Source: a gamma proteobacterium HTCC2207
Lineage (GTDB): Bacteria > Pseudomonadota > Gammaproteobacteria > Pseudomonadales > Porticoccaceae
Length of the DNA stretch: 64,000 bases
Assembly (NCBI GenBank): GCA_905182855.1
Contig: CAJJDA010000004.1
Location: forward strand, 124,001 to 188,000
Reading direction: 5' to 3'
The notes beneath the pieces are model-generated. The model was given only the letters and a program-made list of their open reading frames with translations. It was not told the DNA's origin and ran no database searches. How positions within the stretch are numbered: position 1 is the first letter of the stretch; each line of letters begins with the position of its first letter. The translations under genes and the position numbers were made by a program. Shown piece after piece: positions 20,315-30,956 of the stretch.

Positions 20315-22465
20315 TTAGGCTTCCGGAGCTGCTTCTTCAGTCGCATCGCTGGCAGCGACAGGCGCTGCAGGGACAGTACCCTCTTCAATCTGCGCCTCTT
20401 TGATAGACAGCTTCACGCGGCCGCGATTGTCGATCTCTGTTACCTTAACGCGGACGTCCTGACCTTCAGTCAGGTAATCAGAAACCTTAGCAACACGTTC
20501 CTGAGCAATCTGAGAGATATGTACCAGACCGTCAGTACCCGGCATAAAGTTAACAAAGGCACCAAAATCTACAATGCGAACAACTTTACCATCGTAGATA
20601 GTACCTGGCTCTGGATCCGCAACGATTGCTTTAATCGCGTCCATTGCAGCATTGAGGCCTTCAGTATCTTCAGAGTAGATCTTAACCGCACCATCATCAG
20701 TGATGTCGATAGTTGAATTGTGCTCGTCACACAGGCCACGGATAGTTGCTCCACCCTTACCAATAACGTCACGAATCTTGTCCGAGTCAATATGCATCAT
20801 ACCCATGCGCGGTGCTGTCTCAGCCACTTCGTCACGGCCTGAAGCAATAACCTTATTCATTTCGTCGAGGATATACAGGCGCGCTTCCATGGCTTGCTCT
20901 AAAGCAATTTCCATGATTTCTTCAGTAATACCTTCAATCTTAATATCCATCTGCAATGCAGTGATACCCGCCGCTGTCCCAGCCACTTTAAAGTCCATAT
21001 CACCCAAGTGATCTTCATCACCCAAAATATCAGTCAGCACTGCAAAGCCAGCGTCTTCTTTAACCAGACCCATAGCGATGCCGGCAACGGGCGCCTTCAG
21101 TGGCACGCCGGCGTCCATCAATGCCAGGCTTGAACCACAGACAGAGGCCATAGAACTTGAACCATTCGATTCAGTGATCTCTGATACGACTCGGATGGCG
21201 TAGGGAAATTCTTCCTGTGAAGGCAGCACAGCGTTGATACCGCGACGCGCTAAACGCCCGTGACCTACTTCACGACGACTAGTGAAGCCAACACGGCCAC
21301 ATTCACCCACGGAGTAGGGAGGAAAGTTGTAGTGCAACATAAACGGATCGTCGCGACGACCTTCTAGTGCATCAATCATCTGCGCATCACGGCTTGACCC
21401 TAGAGTCGCCGCAACAATGGCCTGCGTCTCACCACGCGTAAACAATGATGAACCATGAACTTTGTCAAGAATACCGACCTCAACATTAATGGCTCGAACT
21501 TTCTTAGTGTCACGGCCATCGATTCTTGGCTCGCCACGAATAATGCGACCGCGAACAATATTTTTCTCGAGCTTTTTGAATGAGTCTTTGACGTCTTCTG
21601 CAGAATGGCCATCGGCACTGACCAACGCTTCATTGGCACGGTCGCGCAATGCGTTGATGCTAACCACGCGCGCCTGTTTATCATGGACTTGGTAGGCCGC
21701 ATCTAAATCTGCGCCAACTAAGTCATTCAATGCCGCTTTGAGCTCAGCATTCTCTTCTTCTATCTGCCAATCCCAGCGCGGCTTACCCGCCTCAGCAGCG
21801 AGCTCTTCAATAACGCTAATCACTGCCTGCATCTCTTGGTGAGCAAAAAGTACGCCGCCCAACATAATGTCTTCCGACAGCTCACTGGCTTCAGATTCAA
21901 CCATTAATACTGCGTCTTTAGTCCCCGCAACAACCATATCCAGCAAAGAGTCAGTCAGCTCACTATAGGTTGGATTTAGCAGGTAGCCCTGCTCTGCGGT
22001 ATAACCGACCCGAGCGCCGCCGACGGGGCCGTTAAACGGAATACCCGAAATAGACAGTGCGGCAGATGTGCCGATCATGGCTGCGATATCCGGATCAATA
22101 TTTTTTTCGGCGGACATTACAGTACAGACAACCTGCACTTCATTTTTAAATCCATTGGGAAAAAGCGGCCGAATAGGACGGTCAATAAGACGTGACGTTA
22201 ACGTTTCTTTCTCGTTTGGACGACCTTCACGCTTAAAGAAGCCACCAGGAATCTTACCCGCAGCATAGGCTTTCTCTACGTAGTGAACGCCCAGCGGGAA
22301 GAAGTCCATGCCTGCTTTGGCTTCTCTTGCCCCCACGACAGTGCAGAGTACCGAGGTGTTGTCAATTGAACATAAAACCGCGCCAGAAGCCTGACGAGCA
22401 ATACGGCCTGTTTCTAATGTTACGGTATGGTTACCGTATTTAAATTTCTTAATTAAAGGAGTCAT
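20315..22465 (-). CDS. pnp: Polyribonucleotide nucleotidyltransferase (PNPase)
   Basis: A 716-aa 3'-5' phosphorolytic exoribonuclease of the degradosome. Two RNase PH folds, then KH ([20 protein letters not shown]) and S1 ([20 protein letters not shown]) RNA-binding domains, then a short Ala/Pro tail. The frame opens at 22510 but the start is ATG 22463-22465 ([15 protein letters not shown]), with AGGTAA just upstream, matching family N-termini. It follows rpsO, as in most gammaproteobacteria, and a long hairpin sits in its leader. Confidence 0.97.
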   Translation of the reverse strand: MTPLIKKFKYGNHTVTLETGRIARQASGAVLCSIDNTSVLCTVVGAREAKAGMDFFPLGVHYVEKAYAAGKIPGGFFKREGRPNEKETLTSRLIDRPIRPLFPNGFKNEVQVVCTVMSAEKNIDPDIAAMIGTSAALSISGIPFNGPVGGARVGYTAEQGYLLNPTYSELTDSLLDMVVAGTKDAVLMVESEASELSEDIMLGGVLFAHQEMQAVISVIEELAAEAGKPRWDWQIEEENAELKAALNDLVGADLDAAYQVHDKQARVVSINALRDRANEALVSADGHSAEDVKDSFKKLEKNIVRGRIIRGEPRIDGRDTKKVRAINVEVGILDKVHGSSLFTRGETQAIVAATLGSSRDAQMIDALEGRRDDPFMLHYNFPPYSVGECGRVGFTSRREVGHGRLARRGINAVLPSQEEFPYAIRVVSEITESNGSSSMASVCGSSLALMDAGVPLKAPVAGIAMGLVKEDAGFAVLTDILGDEDHLGDMDFKVAGTAAGITALQMDIKIEGITEEIMEIALEQAMEARLYILDEMNKVIASGRDEVAETAPRMGMMHIDSDKIRDVIGKGGATIRGLCDEHNSTIDITDDGAVKIYSEDTEGLNAAMDAIKAIVADPEPGTIYDGKVVRIVDFGAFVNFMPGTDGLVHISQIAQERVAKVSDYLTEGQDVRVKVTEIDNRGRVKLSIKEAQIEEGTVPAAPVAASDATEEAAPEA

Positions 22466-22522
22466 AGTGTTACCTTTTTTATTTACCTTAGGGAGCCGTC
22501 TTACCGTCAAGTTACGCGCTGC

Positions 22523-22568
22523 TCGGGTTACTTATAGCTACCAGTAATGGCAGCTATAAGTAACTCGA
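22523..22568 (-). promoter_or_regulatory. Long leader stem-loop upstream of pnp
   Basis: GTTACTTATAGCT pairs perfectly with AGCTATAAGTAAC (13 bp), and the pairing extends outward to about 17 bp with one G-T. The loop is 12 nt. It lies about 60 bases before the pnp start. In E. coli an RNase III-cut stem in the same place lets PNPase repress its own synthesis; the same role here is inferred from position and structure. Confidence 0.7.
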
Positions 22569-22624
22569 TCAGCCATTATAGTGACAGGAAGAATAGGCCT
22601 ATTTACGCGTCCAAAATACGACTA

Positions 22625-22650
22625 CGGCTCGCTCTATTACAGAGGAGCCG
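22625..22650 (-). terminator. Stem-loop after rpsO
   Basis: CGGCTC and CTCT pair with GAGCCG and AGAG around an ATTAC loop, right after the rpsO stop (22663). There is no strong T-tract, so it may be a weak terminator or an mRNA 3'-end stabiliser between rpsO and pnp. Confidence 0.55.
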
Positions 22651-22662
22651 CACCGAGAACAC

Positions 22663-22932
22663 CTATCGACGTAAACCAAGCTTCTCAATTAGCAGGCGAT
22701 AACGTACAGCGTCTTTGCTCTTCAAATAATCGAGCAGTTTCCTACGCTGGTTAACCATACGAATCAGACCACGACGAGAGTGGTGATCTTTCTTGTGATC
22801 ACCAAAGTGACCCTGTAGCTTGTTGATGTTTACTGTTAGCAGTGCAACCTGAACTTCAGGTGAACCTGTGTCATTTTCACAGGTTGCATGCTCTGAAACG
22901 ATTACTGCTTTTTCTTCTGCACTCAGTGCCAT
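22663..22932 (-). CDS. rpsO: 30S ribosomal protein S15
   Basis: An 89-aa protein of exact family length. The pattern [39 protein letters not shown] and RRKLLDYLK is characteristic of S15, which binds the 16S rRNA central domain early in 30S assembly. It lies between truB and pnp in the conserved order. Confidence 0.98.
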   Translation of the reverse strand: MALSAEEKAVIVSEHATCENDTGSPEVQVALLTVNINKLQGHFGDHKKDHHSRRGLIRMVNQRRKLLDYLKSKDAVRYRLLIEKLGLRR

Positions 22933-23024
22933 GGTACTTACTCCAATATGCGTATTAAAAAAGTTCAGGATGCCCGCGCATATTTACAGACAACCTAACA
23001 TAAAATCCTCTATCCAAGCAGCTA

Positions 23025-23969
23025 CTAATCCGCCTCAACTACCAGTCTTTTCGGGGCGATTCTTCCATCTTCGGTAACCGTAGCTACGCCCAAGAAAGCC
23101 CCACCCTCGCGAAAGACGCGCACTATATCCCCTTCTTGCCCGTGACGAAAGGCCTGTGTCGACATTACTGGCTGCCCCAGCTGGAAATAAGTAGCTACGG
23201 TTGCCGTCAACTCTACTGCCATACGGTCAGCAACAGATACATCCATCGGCTTTAAAAGATAATCTAAGTCGGCTGGCTCACTCGCTTCAGCCAGGGTCTG
23301 AAGATCTTGCAGGGTCATAGATTCAGACTCTGCAAAAGGACCGGCAATATTACGACGCAGAGCACTGACATGCCCGCCACAGCCCAAAACTCTGCCCAGA
23401 TCTTCCGCAAGACTGCGTACATAGGTGCCTTTGCTGACATGGACCTGGACGTCCAAATGGGCCTGCTCGCCCGGACGGAAACCGAGAATTTGAAAATCAA
23501 ATACGGTAATTGTGCGGGCCTCCCGCTCAACCTCAATACCTTGGCGCGCCAATTTATATAGGGGTTGGCCCTTGTGCTTGAGCGCAGAATACATCGAGGG
23601 GACCTGTTGGATCTCACCTCTAAAGTCCTCTATCGCAGCTTCTATTTGCGCCAGCGTCACCGCTCCAGCGTCGTGCTCGACCACCACGTCGCCTTCACTA
23701 TCACCGGTCTCTGTAGTCACACCCAGCGTAAAGGTACTCAAATAGTGTTTATCGGAGTCCAATAGAAACTGGCTAAATTTGGTTGCTTCCCCCAAGCAGA
23801 TAGGTAATACACCTGTCGCCAAGGGATCCAGAGCTCCTGTATGGCCCGCTTTATTTGCATCAAATAGATTTTTAACCCGCTGCAGAGCCTGGTTAGACGT
23901 TAGACCCTGAGGTTTATCAAGCAGAAAAATACCGTTAATCGAACGACCACGATTGCGTCTACGTGCCAA
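23025..23969 (-). CDS. truB: tRNA pseudouridine(55) synthase TruB
   Basis: A 314-aa enzyme making pseudouridine-55 in the T loop of tRNAs. The catalytic aspartate lies in AGHTGALDPLATGVLPICLG; KHYLSTFTLGV and GTYVRSLAEDLGRVLGCGGH are also family motifs, followed by a C-terminal PUA-like domain. The start is a TTG at 23967-23969, two bases after the rbfA TAA, aligning with the conserved RGRSINGIFLLDKPQG beginning; no ATG fits better. Confidence 0.96.
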   Translation of the reverse strand: MARRRNRGRSINGIFLLDKPQGLTSNQALQRVKNLFDANKAGHTGALDPLATGVLPICLGEATKFSQFLLDSDKHYLSTFTLGVTTETGDSEGDVVVEHDAGAVTLAQIEAAIEDFRGEIQQVPSMYSALKHKGQPLYKLARQGIEVEREARTITVFDFQILGFRPGEQAHLDVQVHVSKGTYVRSLAEDLGRVLGCGGHVSALRRNIAGPFAESESMTLQDLQTLAEASEPADLDYLLKPMDVSVADRMAVELTATVATYFQLGQPVMSTQAFRHGQEGDIVRVFREGGAFLGVATVTEDGRIAPKRLVVEAD

Positions 23970-23971
23970 CT

Positions 23972-24382
23972 TTAGGCATCCTCGCTGTCCCCTAAGGGCG
24001 CTAGATCGTCAGCTGGGTGCTCTTTATCCTGAGCCACAGCCAATTCAATTAAAGCTGAAAGATGCTGTCCACGACGGCCACTTTCGTCAAAAAAGAAATT
24101 CAACTTAGGGGTAATACGCAATTTGATACTGGCAGCCAACAACTTGCGCAAATAGCCCGATGCACCGTTAAGTGCGGCCATACCTTCATTAATTTCATCT
24201 TGCGAGCGATCGCCGACAAATGAGATGTGCGCTTTGGCATAGGCAAGATCTCGACTCACTTCTACCTCCGTTACGCTGACCATTCCGACTCGCGGATCTC
24301 GCACGTTCTCACGTATCAGCACCGCCAACTCTTGTTGGATAGCATCTGATACGCGTTCGGCTCTGGTAAATTCTCTTGGCAT
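23972..24382 (-). CDS. rbfA: Ribosome-binding factor A
   Basis: A 136-aa KH-like protein for late 16S rRNA 5'-end maturation and cold adaptation. The family opening REFTRAERVSDAIQQELAVL, the RDPRVGMVSVTEVEVSRDL segment and PKLNFFFDES near the C-terminus are clear. It lies 22 bp after infB and 2 bp before truB in the nusA operon. Confidence 0.96.
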   Translation of the reverse strand: MPREFTRAERVSDAIQQELAVLIRENVRDPRVGMVSVTEVEVSRDLAYAKAHISFVGDRSQDEINEGMAALNGASGYLRKLLAASIKLRITPKLNFFFDESGRRGQHLSALIELAVAQDKEHPADDLAPLGDSEDA

Positions 24383-24404
24383 AGGATCTCTTGCACTTCA
24401 CGAA

Positions 24405-27077
24405 TTAGAGTGAGCGTTGCACCTGAGTTACATCATAGACTTCAATCAGATCGCCGGCCTTAACATCGTTATAGTCCTTAACACCGATACCACATTCCAT
24501 ACCATTGCGGACGTCGGCTGCCTCATCTTTAAATCGACGAAGCGATTCAAGTTCGCCCTGATAGATAACGACGTCATCACGCAATACTCGAATGGGCTTG
24601 TTGCGAAAGACCGAACCTTCAATCACCATACAGCCTGCAATAGCGCCAAACTTGGGCGAACGGAATACATCACGAACCTCGGCAATACCAACAATTTCTT
24701 CTCTTGTCTCCGGCGCCAACATGCCCGACAGTGCCAATTTGACTTCGTCAAGAAGATTGTAGATTACGCTGTAATAGCGCATTTCCACTTCTTCTTTTTC
24801 AGCCAGAACACGGGCAGCACCCGCTGCACGAACATTAAAGCCCAGCACAATCGCGCCAGTGGTAATTGCCAAGTTAATATCCGATTCTGTAATACCACCC
24901 ACACCAGAAGCCACAATGTCGACGGCAACTTCATCCGTAGCAAAATCATGCAATGCACTGTTGATAGCTTCAAGTGAACCACGCACGTCAGTCTTAACGA
25001 TCAGATTGAGCTTACTAACCTTATCAACGCTCATATCGGTAAACATATTTTCTAGTTTAGCCGCCTGCTGGCGTGACATCCGCTCTTGTCTAGAGTTGGT
25101 TGTCCGCAACTCGGCAATTTCTTTGGCCTTGCGTTCATCGGCAACAACAAAAAACTCATCACCCGCGTTAGGCGCCTCATCTAAGCCTAATATCTCTACA
25201 GGAATTGAAGGGCCCGCTTCAGTTATCGGCTTCTTGGCCTCATCGGTCATAGCGCGAATCTTACCGACGCTCTCACCGGCCAACATAAAGTCACCTTTTT
25301 GCAGTGTACCCTGTTGAACAAGCGCAGTGGCTACAACACCGCGGCCCTTGTCTATGCGAGACTCAATAATCACACCGCGAGCAGGAACGTTTACTGGCGC
25401 CGTTAATTCGAGCAACTCAGACTGTAAAAGTACAGCCTCAAGTAACGCATCGATACCATCGCCTGTCTGAGCAGAGACCTGCACAAACTGTGTATCACCA
25501 CCCCATTCCTCAGGGATAACGTCTTTGGCACTAAGCTCGTTGGTCACGCGCCCAGGATCTGCGCCTTCTTTGTCCATTTTATTAATCGCGATAACTAATG
25601 GCACTCCAGCTGCACGTGCATGCTGTATAGCCTCTTCGGTTTGTGGCATTACACCATCATCGGCAGCCACAACCAGAATCACCACATCAGTACTCTGTGC
25701 ACCGCGGGCACGCATAGCAGTAAATGCGGCATGTCCAGGGGTATCTAAGAACGTCACCATACCTTTCGGTGTGTTGACGTGATAAGCACCAATATGCTGA
25801 GTAATACCTCCTGCTTCGCCAGAGGCTACATGGGATTTTCGGATGTAGTCCAGCAGCGACGTTTTACCATGATCAACGTGACCCATAACGGTAACAATCG
25901 GCGCTCTTGGCTCTTCGTCACCTCCACTCTTAATCATCTCAAATTGCTTGGCGAGATCATCTTCAACGGTATCATCCTGAGTTGGGACAGGTTTGTGGCC
26001 CAATTCCTCAACAACTAAGAATGCTGTCTCCTGATCAATAACCTGATTGATACTGGCCATCACGCCCATTTTCATCAGCTCTTTGATTACCTTGCCCGAT
26101 TTAATAGACATCCTCAGTGCTAAATCACCAACTGTCAGCTCCTCGGGGACTTCCACCTGAAGCACCTGCTTTGACGCTGGTTTTTGGAAGGTATGCTTGT
26201 TATCCACCTTAAGCGCCGCACCAGACGAGCGCAACCGGGACTTTCTCCGGTCGTCATTATCGTCCATCTGCAAGCGACCTTTCTTAGCACTCCCTTTACC
26301 AATGGGTTTTTTAACCGCCTTTTTACCGATCTTGTCTTCGTCTTCATTCACTGGCTTGGTATGACGACGACCCTTGTCATGAACTGAATCCGTGGTAGCT
26401 GCAGAAGGTGCAGCGGTCTTGGTCAATTTGCCGGCCTTTTTTGCTTCATCAGCCTCTAGAATTGATGCGGCCTCTGCAGATTTTCGACCGGCCTCAGCCA
26501 GCTTTTCCTGGGCCGCCTTTGCAACAGCTGCCTTAGCATCTGCTTCGGCTTGGCGACGATTAGCAATAGCGGCGATGCGCTGAACTTCAACATTATCAGT
26601 GCCTGAGCCACGGACAAAATTGTACTCTGGCTCTGCCTCAGCAGCAGATTCTGGTGTGGGAGAAACTTCCTCAACCATCGCTTGCTCCAACTGTGGAACA
26701 ATCACTTCTTCAACTTCAACTATCGCTTCAACGACAGTCTCGACTTCGGCTGCCGCCTCTGATTCAGTCTGGGCCAATATCTCTTCATCACTACGTTTAA
26801 TATAGGTACGCTTTTTTCGCACCTCGATATTAACCGTTTTGCGATTTCCTGATTTCAGCGTACTGACTGTTTTACGTCGCAGTGTGATTTTCTTCGGCTC
26901 TCCAGAGACATCACCATGCAGGCCTTTAAGATAGCCTAGTAGAATCTGCTTCTCTTCATCAGACACAACCGCACTTTCGGTGCTGTGAGACAGGCCCGCT
27001 TCCTTCATTTGCATCAGTAAACGCTCCGAAGATGCGCCCACTACTTTTGCTAATTCACTTACTGTTACTTCAGCCAT
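24405..27077 (-). CDS. infB: Translation initiation factor IF-2
   Basis: An 890-aa GTPase that brings fMet-tRNA to the 30S subunit. N-terminal IF2_N subdomain ([20 protein letters not shown]), then a long low-complexity Ala/Glu/Lys linker (about 90-290), a second IF2_N region, then the G domain: [34 protein letters not shown] and NKMDKEGAD, followed by domains II-IV with [17 protein letters not shown] lies 7 bases before the ATG. Third gene of rimP-nusA-infB-rbfA-truB. Confidence 0.98.
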   Translation of the reverse strand: MAEVTVSELAKVVGASSERLLMQMKEAGLSHSTESAVVSDEEKQILLGYLKGLHGDVSGEPKKITLRRKTVSTLKSGNRKTVNIEVRKKRTYIKRSDEEILAQTESEAAAEVETVVEAIVEVEEVIVPQLEQAMVEEVSPTPESAAEAEPEYNFVRGSGTDNVEVQRIAAIANRRQAEADAKAAVAKAAQEKLAEAGRKSAEAASILEADEAKKAGKLTKTAAPSAATTDSVHDKGRRHTKPVNEDEDKIGKKAVKKPIGKGSAKKGRLQMDDNDDRRKSRLRSSGAALKVDNKHTFQKPASKQVLQVEVPEELTVGDLALRMSIKSGKVIKELMKMGVMASINQVIDQETAFLVVEELGHKPVPTQDDTVEDDLAKQFEMIKSGGDEEPRAPIVTVMGHVDHGKTSLLDYIRKSHVASGEAGGITQHIGAYHVNTPKGMVTFLDTPGHAAFTAMRARGAQSTDVVILVVAADDGVMPQTEEAIQHARAAGVPLVIAINKMDKEGADPGRVTNELSAKDVIPEEWGGDTQFVQVSAQTGDGIDALLEAVLLQSELLELTAPVNVPARGVIIESRIDKGRGVVATALVQQGTLQKGDFMLAGESVGKIRAMTDEAKKPITEAGPSIPVEILGLDEAPNAGDEFFVVADERKAKEIAELRTTNSRQERMSRQQAAKLENMFTDMSVDKVSKLNLIVKTDVRGSLEAINSALHDFATDEVAVDIVASGVGGITESDINLAITTGAIVLGFNVRAAGAARVLAEKEEVEMRYYSVIYNLLDEVKLALSGMLAPETREEIVGIAEVRDVFRSPKFGAIAGCMVIEGSVFRNKPIRVLRDDVVIYQGELESLRRFKDEAADVRNGMECGIGVKDYNDVKAGDLIEVYDVTQVQRSL

Positions 27078-27119
27078 CGGTTGTCCTCTATACCGCCCGA
27101 TTAATTATTCACCCAGCTA

Positions 27120-28601
27120 TTAAACAAACCAAGGTGCTCGAGCAGTCATTATTAATGCTGCTGCTTTCTCTTCATCCATATCATCAATATCCATCAGGTC
27201 ATCAACGGCCTGCTCAGCCAGATCTTCCATAGTGATAATACTTTTAGCGGTTAACTTATACGCCAAGGCAGGATCCATACCTTCCATTGTCAATAAATCT
27301 TCAGCAGGCTCTACATTACTCAACTGTTCTTCGCTGGCCAAAGCCCTTGTTAACAAAGCATCTTTGGCGCGAGCGCGGAGCTCTTCAGCAATATCTTCAT
27401 CAAAGCCTTCAATAGCACTCATTTCTTCGAGAGGAACATAGGCTACTTCTTCCAAGCTCGTGAAACCTTCTTCAACCAACACTACGGCAACGTCTTCATC
27501 AACGTCCAGAGCTTCCATTAAACTTTCAACAAAGTTTGAGGATTCTGCTTCCTGTTTTTCCAAAGCATCTTCAATACTCAACACGTTAATCGCCCAACCA
27601 GTGAGTTCGGAGGCGAGACGGACATTTTGCCCACCCTTACCAATCGCCTGAGCAAGATTGTCACCAGTGACCGCAACATCCATTGAATGGGTGTCCTCAT
27701 CAACAACAATCGACTCAACTTCTGCAGGGGCCATAGCATTAATCACAAGCTGCGCTGGATTGTCATCCCAAAGGACGATATCAACACGCTCATCGTCAAG
27801 ATCATTCGAGACTGCCTGAACACGTGCTCCCCGCATGCCCACGCAGGCACCAACGGGATCAATTCGTGCATCTTTACTCTTCACAGCAATCTTAGCACGC
27901 AGACCAGGATCTCTAGCAGCTGCCTTAATTTCTATAATCCCTTCAGCTATCTCTGGAACTTCTATCTGAAATAACTGAATCAGCATCTGAGGTGTTGCGC
28001 GAGATACCAGCAACTGAGGACCACGAGTATCATCTCGTATTCCTTGGAAAATGGCGCGGGTACGATCGTTGATCCGAAAAATTTCTCGGCCAACCAGCTC
28101 CTCACGAGGTAGCATACCTTCGGCATTTTCACCAAAATCAATAACAATGTGGTCGCGGGTTACTTTTTTGACCGTACCGCTGAGCAACTCGCCGACGCGA
28201 TCAATGTAGCGATTCACTATGAGTTCGCGCTCTGCATCCTTAACACGCTGCACAATGACTTGCTTTGCGGTCTGCGCGGCAATTCGGCCAAAGGCGATAT
28301 TTTCAACAGCTTCTTCAAAGGTATCACCAACCTTTAAAGTGGGATCTTTTTCAATCGCCTCTTCCGTCGTGAACTGAGTACCCAATTCTGCCATTTCATC
28401 ATCGGCGACCACATTCCACCAACGGAAGGAATCGTAATCACCTGTTTCTCGATCGATTACGACACGGATATTGGCGCCCTCTTCATAACGTTTTTTGGTC
28501 GCAATAGCCAAGGCTTGCTCAATTGCTTCAAATATAATCTCCGGATCCACACCCTTTTCATTGGATACAGCCTCAGCAACCATTAAAATTTCTTTACTCA
28601 T
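27120..28601 (-). CDS. nusA: Transcription termination/antitermination factor NusA
   Basis: A 493-aa protein with the N-terminal RNA polymerase-binding domain, S1 domain (GELLSGTVKKVTRDHIVIDF), two KH domains (DPVGACVGMRGARVQAVSND, AIGKGGQNVRLASELTGW) and two C-terminal acidic helix-hairpin repeats (DEDVAVVLVEEGFTSLEEVA and a second near residue 430). The two C-terminal repeats are the gammaproteobacterial form that binds the alpha subunit. Acts in pausing, termination and rRNA antitermination. Confidence 0.98.
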   Translation of the reverse strand: MSKEILMVAEAVSNEKGVDPEIIFEAIEQALAIATKKRYEEGANIRVVIDRETGDYDSFRWWNVVADDEMAELGTQFTTEEAIEKDPTLKVGDTFEEAVENIAFGRIAAQTAKQVIVQRVKDAERELIVNRYIDRVGELLSGTVKKVTRDHIVIDFGENAEGMLPREELVGREIFRINDRTRAIFQGIRDDTRGPQLLVSRATPQMLIQLFQIEVPEIAEGIIEIKAAARDPGLRAKIAVKSKDARIDPVGACVGMRGARVQAVSNDLDDERVDIVLWDDNPAQLVINAMAPAEVESIVVDEDTHSMDVAVTGDNLAQAIGKGGQNVRLASELTGWAINVLSIEDALEKQEAESSNFVESLMEALDVDEDVAVVLVEEGFTSLEEVAYVPLEEMSAIEGFDEDIAEELRARAKDALLTRALASEEQLSNVEPAEDLLTMEGMDPALAYKLTAKSIITMEDLAEQAVDDLMDIDDMDEEKAAALIMTARAPWFV

Positions 28602-28620
28602 TAGTCAAACTCCACATGCC

Positions 28621-29079
28621 TCAGAATCGAGGAACCACGTTAGCCTTCTCTATACCTTCAACCGGAAACAGAAATTCATGATCTGCTACCACCAAAACAA
28701 TCTCGTCACCATCCACTGCTCTCAAGCGACCTTTGAAATTACGACGCCCCTCGTATGGAAATCGCAATTTAAGTGAAATATCTTCGCCGACATATTTTTC
28801 ATACTGGGCAAGCTCATAGAGCGGCCTGTCCATGCCCGGCGAAGAAACCTCTAAAATGTAATCGCCCGTGATCGCCTCTTCAACGTCTAAAATTGCGCTC
28901 GACTGACGACTGACCTTCTCACAGTCTTCAATACCAATGCTATCGTCTGCGCGATCAATATACAGACGCAATAGCTTAGTTTTGCCGCCGGACTGCAAAT
29001 CTAAACCCCATAATTCACACCCTAGGGACTCAACCACAGGCTCCAACAATTGCTTCAACTTACTATCGGCCAGAGCCAT
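28621..29079 (-). CDS. rimP: Ribosome maturation factor RimP
   Basis: A 152-aa factor for 30S assembly. Family motifs ESLGCELWGLDLQSGGKTKL, SRQSSAILDVEEAI and YILEVSSPGMDRPL are present, with an Sm-like C-terminal domain. The frame opens at 29100, but ATG 29077-29079 (MALADSKLKQLLEP) has GGAGG five bases upstream and fits the family length. First protein gene of the nusA-infB operon, just after two terminator-like hairpins that follow the initiator tRNA. Confidence 0.95.
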   Translation of the reverse strand: MALADSKLKQLLEPVVESLGCELWGLDLQSGGKTKLLRLYIDRADDSIGIEDCEKVSRQSSAILDVEEAITGDYILEVSSPGMDRPLYELAQYEKYVGEDISLKLRFPYEGRRNFKGRLRAVDGDEIVLVVADHEFLFPVEGIEKANVVPRF

Positions 29080-29098
29080 TGATACCTCCCCGAGAAAC

Positions 29099-29122
29099 AA
29101 AAAATGGGCCGCAGGCCCATTT
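29099..29122 (-). terminator. Terminator-like hairpin just before rimP
   Basis: On the minus strand AAATGGGCC-TGC-GGCCCATTT is followed by a six-T run, ending 20 bases before the rimP ATG. Because it lies after the tRNA and before the operon it may act as an attenuator of rimP-nusA-infB. Confidence 0.85.
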
Positions 29123-29136
29123 ATTAGTATCTAAAG

Positions 29137-29156
29137 AAAAGCCCCAAAATGGGGCT
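29137..29156 (-). terminator. First terminator after the initiator tRNA
   Basis: On the minus strand AGCCCC-ATTTT-GGGGCT followed by TTTTC. It is the first of two tandem hairpins between tRNA-fMet and rimP. Confidence 0.8.
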
Positions 29157-29301
29157 CCTCGATACGCGCCGGACCACGACGCTAATTTTGATAGTGAGAA
29201 GACTTCATCCTTGAGAAGCGATACTTTCTTCTACTTAGTAATGCAAGCATAGACAATAACCAATGAATGCACACTACTTTTTGGTGTCAATTTATTAAAA
29301 T

Positions 29302-29378
<77 letters not shown>

Positions 29379-29425
29379 CCGACACAACGGTTTAATCAAT
29401 CAAACCGCCTCCTAAGAGGACGCGC

Positions 29426-29453
29426 ATTATAGGTAGCTGATGGGCAAGGTCAA
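29426..29453 (-). promoter_or_regulatory. Sigma-70 promoter of the tRNA-fMet/rimP operon
   Basis: On the minus strand TTGACC, a 16-base spacer and TATAAT, followed by a GC-rich discriminator (GCGCGTCC) of the kind seen in stringently controlled stable-RNA promoters. It lies 48 bp before the tRNA 5' end. Confidence 0.82.
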
Positions 29454-29477
29454 CAAGGCATTACCTAGCAAACGCTT

Positions 29478-30263
29478 TTATTTCCTACTGCTAACGATCA
29501 GTTCATATGCCGTTTGTATTTCCTGTGTCCGCTCGGTAGCCAACTTGACCATGTCGGCAGGCATGCCCTGACCAATGAGTTTGTCCGGGTGGTTCTGACT
29601 TATCAATTTGCGGTAAGCCTTTTTAATCTCACGGTCTGAGTTACTCTCTGAAACGCCGAGCGCAGCGAAGGCAGAACTAACCTGACCCGTTGAGGCACCA
29701 CCTGGTGAACTAGACCCCCTAAACTGCGACTGAGCCTTGACCATCTCGATAAACTGATCGAACATGTTGATGGAGAAGCCAAGGTGCATAGCAACTTTTC
29801 GCAGTACCGCATGTTCGCCGTCGTGTAACTCACCATCAGCTAACGCCAATGAAATCAAGCAATTAAGCAACTGACGCTTCAGATTGTTATGGCGACCGCA
29901 GACAGCCATAAAGCGCTCCATAGCCTTGTCCAATGAGTACTGCGCCTTCGCTCCAACTTGGAAAAGCTCAATGGCCTCTCGGCGATGGTCACCACTCAGG
30001 CCCATTTTGTCCATGAGCGCCTCGGCCTGTGCAATCTCGGACTTTGATATCCGGCCATCGGATTTAGCCAAATGCCCAAGTAAACTAAATACCGCGTTAA
30101 AAAACGCGCCCTGGATGCGCTCTTGCTCTGCTACAGAGATAGGATTTAAAAATCCACCCAATCCCTTATCGAACTGGTGCCCAATGTAAACACCTAAACC
30201 AGCGCCAAGAGGCCCACCCACTATAAAGCCCAGTGTTCCTGCGATAAGTTTCCCTGTAATCAT
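29478..30263 (-). CDS. djlA: Co-chaperone DjlA
   Basis: A 261-aa J-protein. An N-terminal glycine-rich membrane segment (KLIAGTLGFIVGGPLGAGLG, about 4-24), a TerB-like helical domain (about 50-165, KSDGRISKSEIAQAEALM and LADGELHDGEHAVLR), a Ser/Gly linker and a C-terminal J domain with the HPD motif (SQNHPDKLIGQGMPADMV). This is the DjlA order. DjlA works with DnaK and is tied to capsule/envelope stress in E. coli. GGAG lies 7 bases before the ATG. It is not normally found next to metY; it lies here in the segment between the two tRNA genes. Confidence 0.93.
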   Translation of the reverse strand: MITGKLIAGTLGFIVGGPLGAGLGVYIGHQFDKGLGGFLNPISVAEQERIQGAFFNAVFSLLGHLAKSDGRISKSEIAQAEALMDKMGLSGDHRREAIELFQVGAKAQYSLDKAMERFMAVCGRHNNLKRQLLNCLISLALADGELHDGEHAVLRKVAMHLGFSINMFDQFIEMVKAQSQFRGSSSPGGASTGQVSSAFAALGVSESNSDREIKKAYRKLISQNHPDKLIGQGMPADMVKLATERTQEIQTAYELIVSSRK

Positions 30264-30956
30264 TGCACGGCTCCGAGATTAACTCTGTTAAGAAGTAGGG
30301 CTATTGTAAGGGTTTCTGACAGGATAGAGGTATCTGTTGTTGCGACGCCGGCATTCAGATCAGCCAACGCAGAAAACACCTCTATACCCGGCCATGAAAT
30401 ACTCCTCACCACAACAGCCTGGGCGTTAATTTTTGGTACTCTTTGGTTGCTCAATCACAGATAAAAGCACCTATCATGGCAATAATAATTCTATAGGACC
30501 CCATTAATATTGCGCCGCGCAGCACGACTTCAGGCGAAAAGCTGAATAGCCTTCCTAAAAAGGATGTTATAAACCAGACGGTTTTCCCCTGATGGTGACG
30601 CTCGAAAGTTTTGATGTGTTTAAAGACCAACCAGTGTGAGGAGCGCGCGAATTTATGCACCACGCTGTTCTCAATCTGCCAACATGCAGAAGATAACGTC
30701 TTTAAAGATCATAAATTGAGCAGAGAGCGAAATATAAGCCAGTTAAAGCCTGTCACTGAGAAAAATATCGGGGGATTGCATCACCACATTCAACGGATCA
30801 TCCTTGTGCCGAGATGGATTACGCATATCATCAGATTCTGCTTCAAAACACCCCCTCCATGTGGTGCCAAAAAAATAATACTACCTGAAACCTCCACCAT
30901 CGAGTGCCACAAGCCCTCACGCCCAGCGCGAGCCTAAACGCAAGTGACACAAAGGT
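30264..30956. other. 693-bp stretch without a recognised gene
   Basis: Between djlA and the FAD-linked oxidase. Short frames exist on both strands (for example a 70-codon minus-strand frame with hydrophobic end at 30451-30663 and a 108-codon plus-strand frame at 30611-30937), but none has a good ribosome site, family pattern or sensible composition. I see no tRNA, clear terminator or repeat. It may be a decayed gene or regulatory DNA. Confidence 0.5.

Noticed and set aside
24417-26805. Several plus-strand frames of 60-190 codons opposite infB
   Set aside because: They are antisense shadows of a well-supported gene with no signals of their own.
30451-30663. 70-codon minus-strand frame in the gap after djlA
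   Set aside because: No ribosome site, no family pattern, and the flanking frame has stops; not supportable as a gene.
30611-30937. 108-codon plus-strand frame in the same gap
   Set aside because: Odd composition rich in Cys, His and Ile, no start signal, and lies across the minus-strand frame; not convincing.
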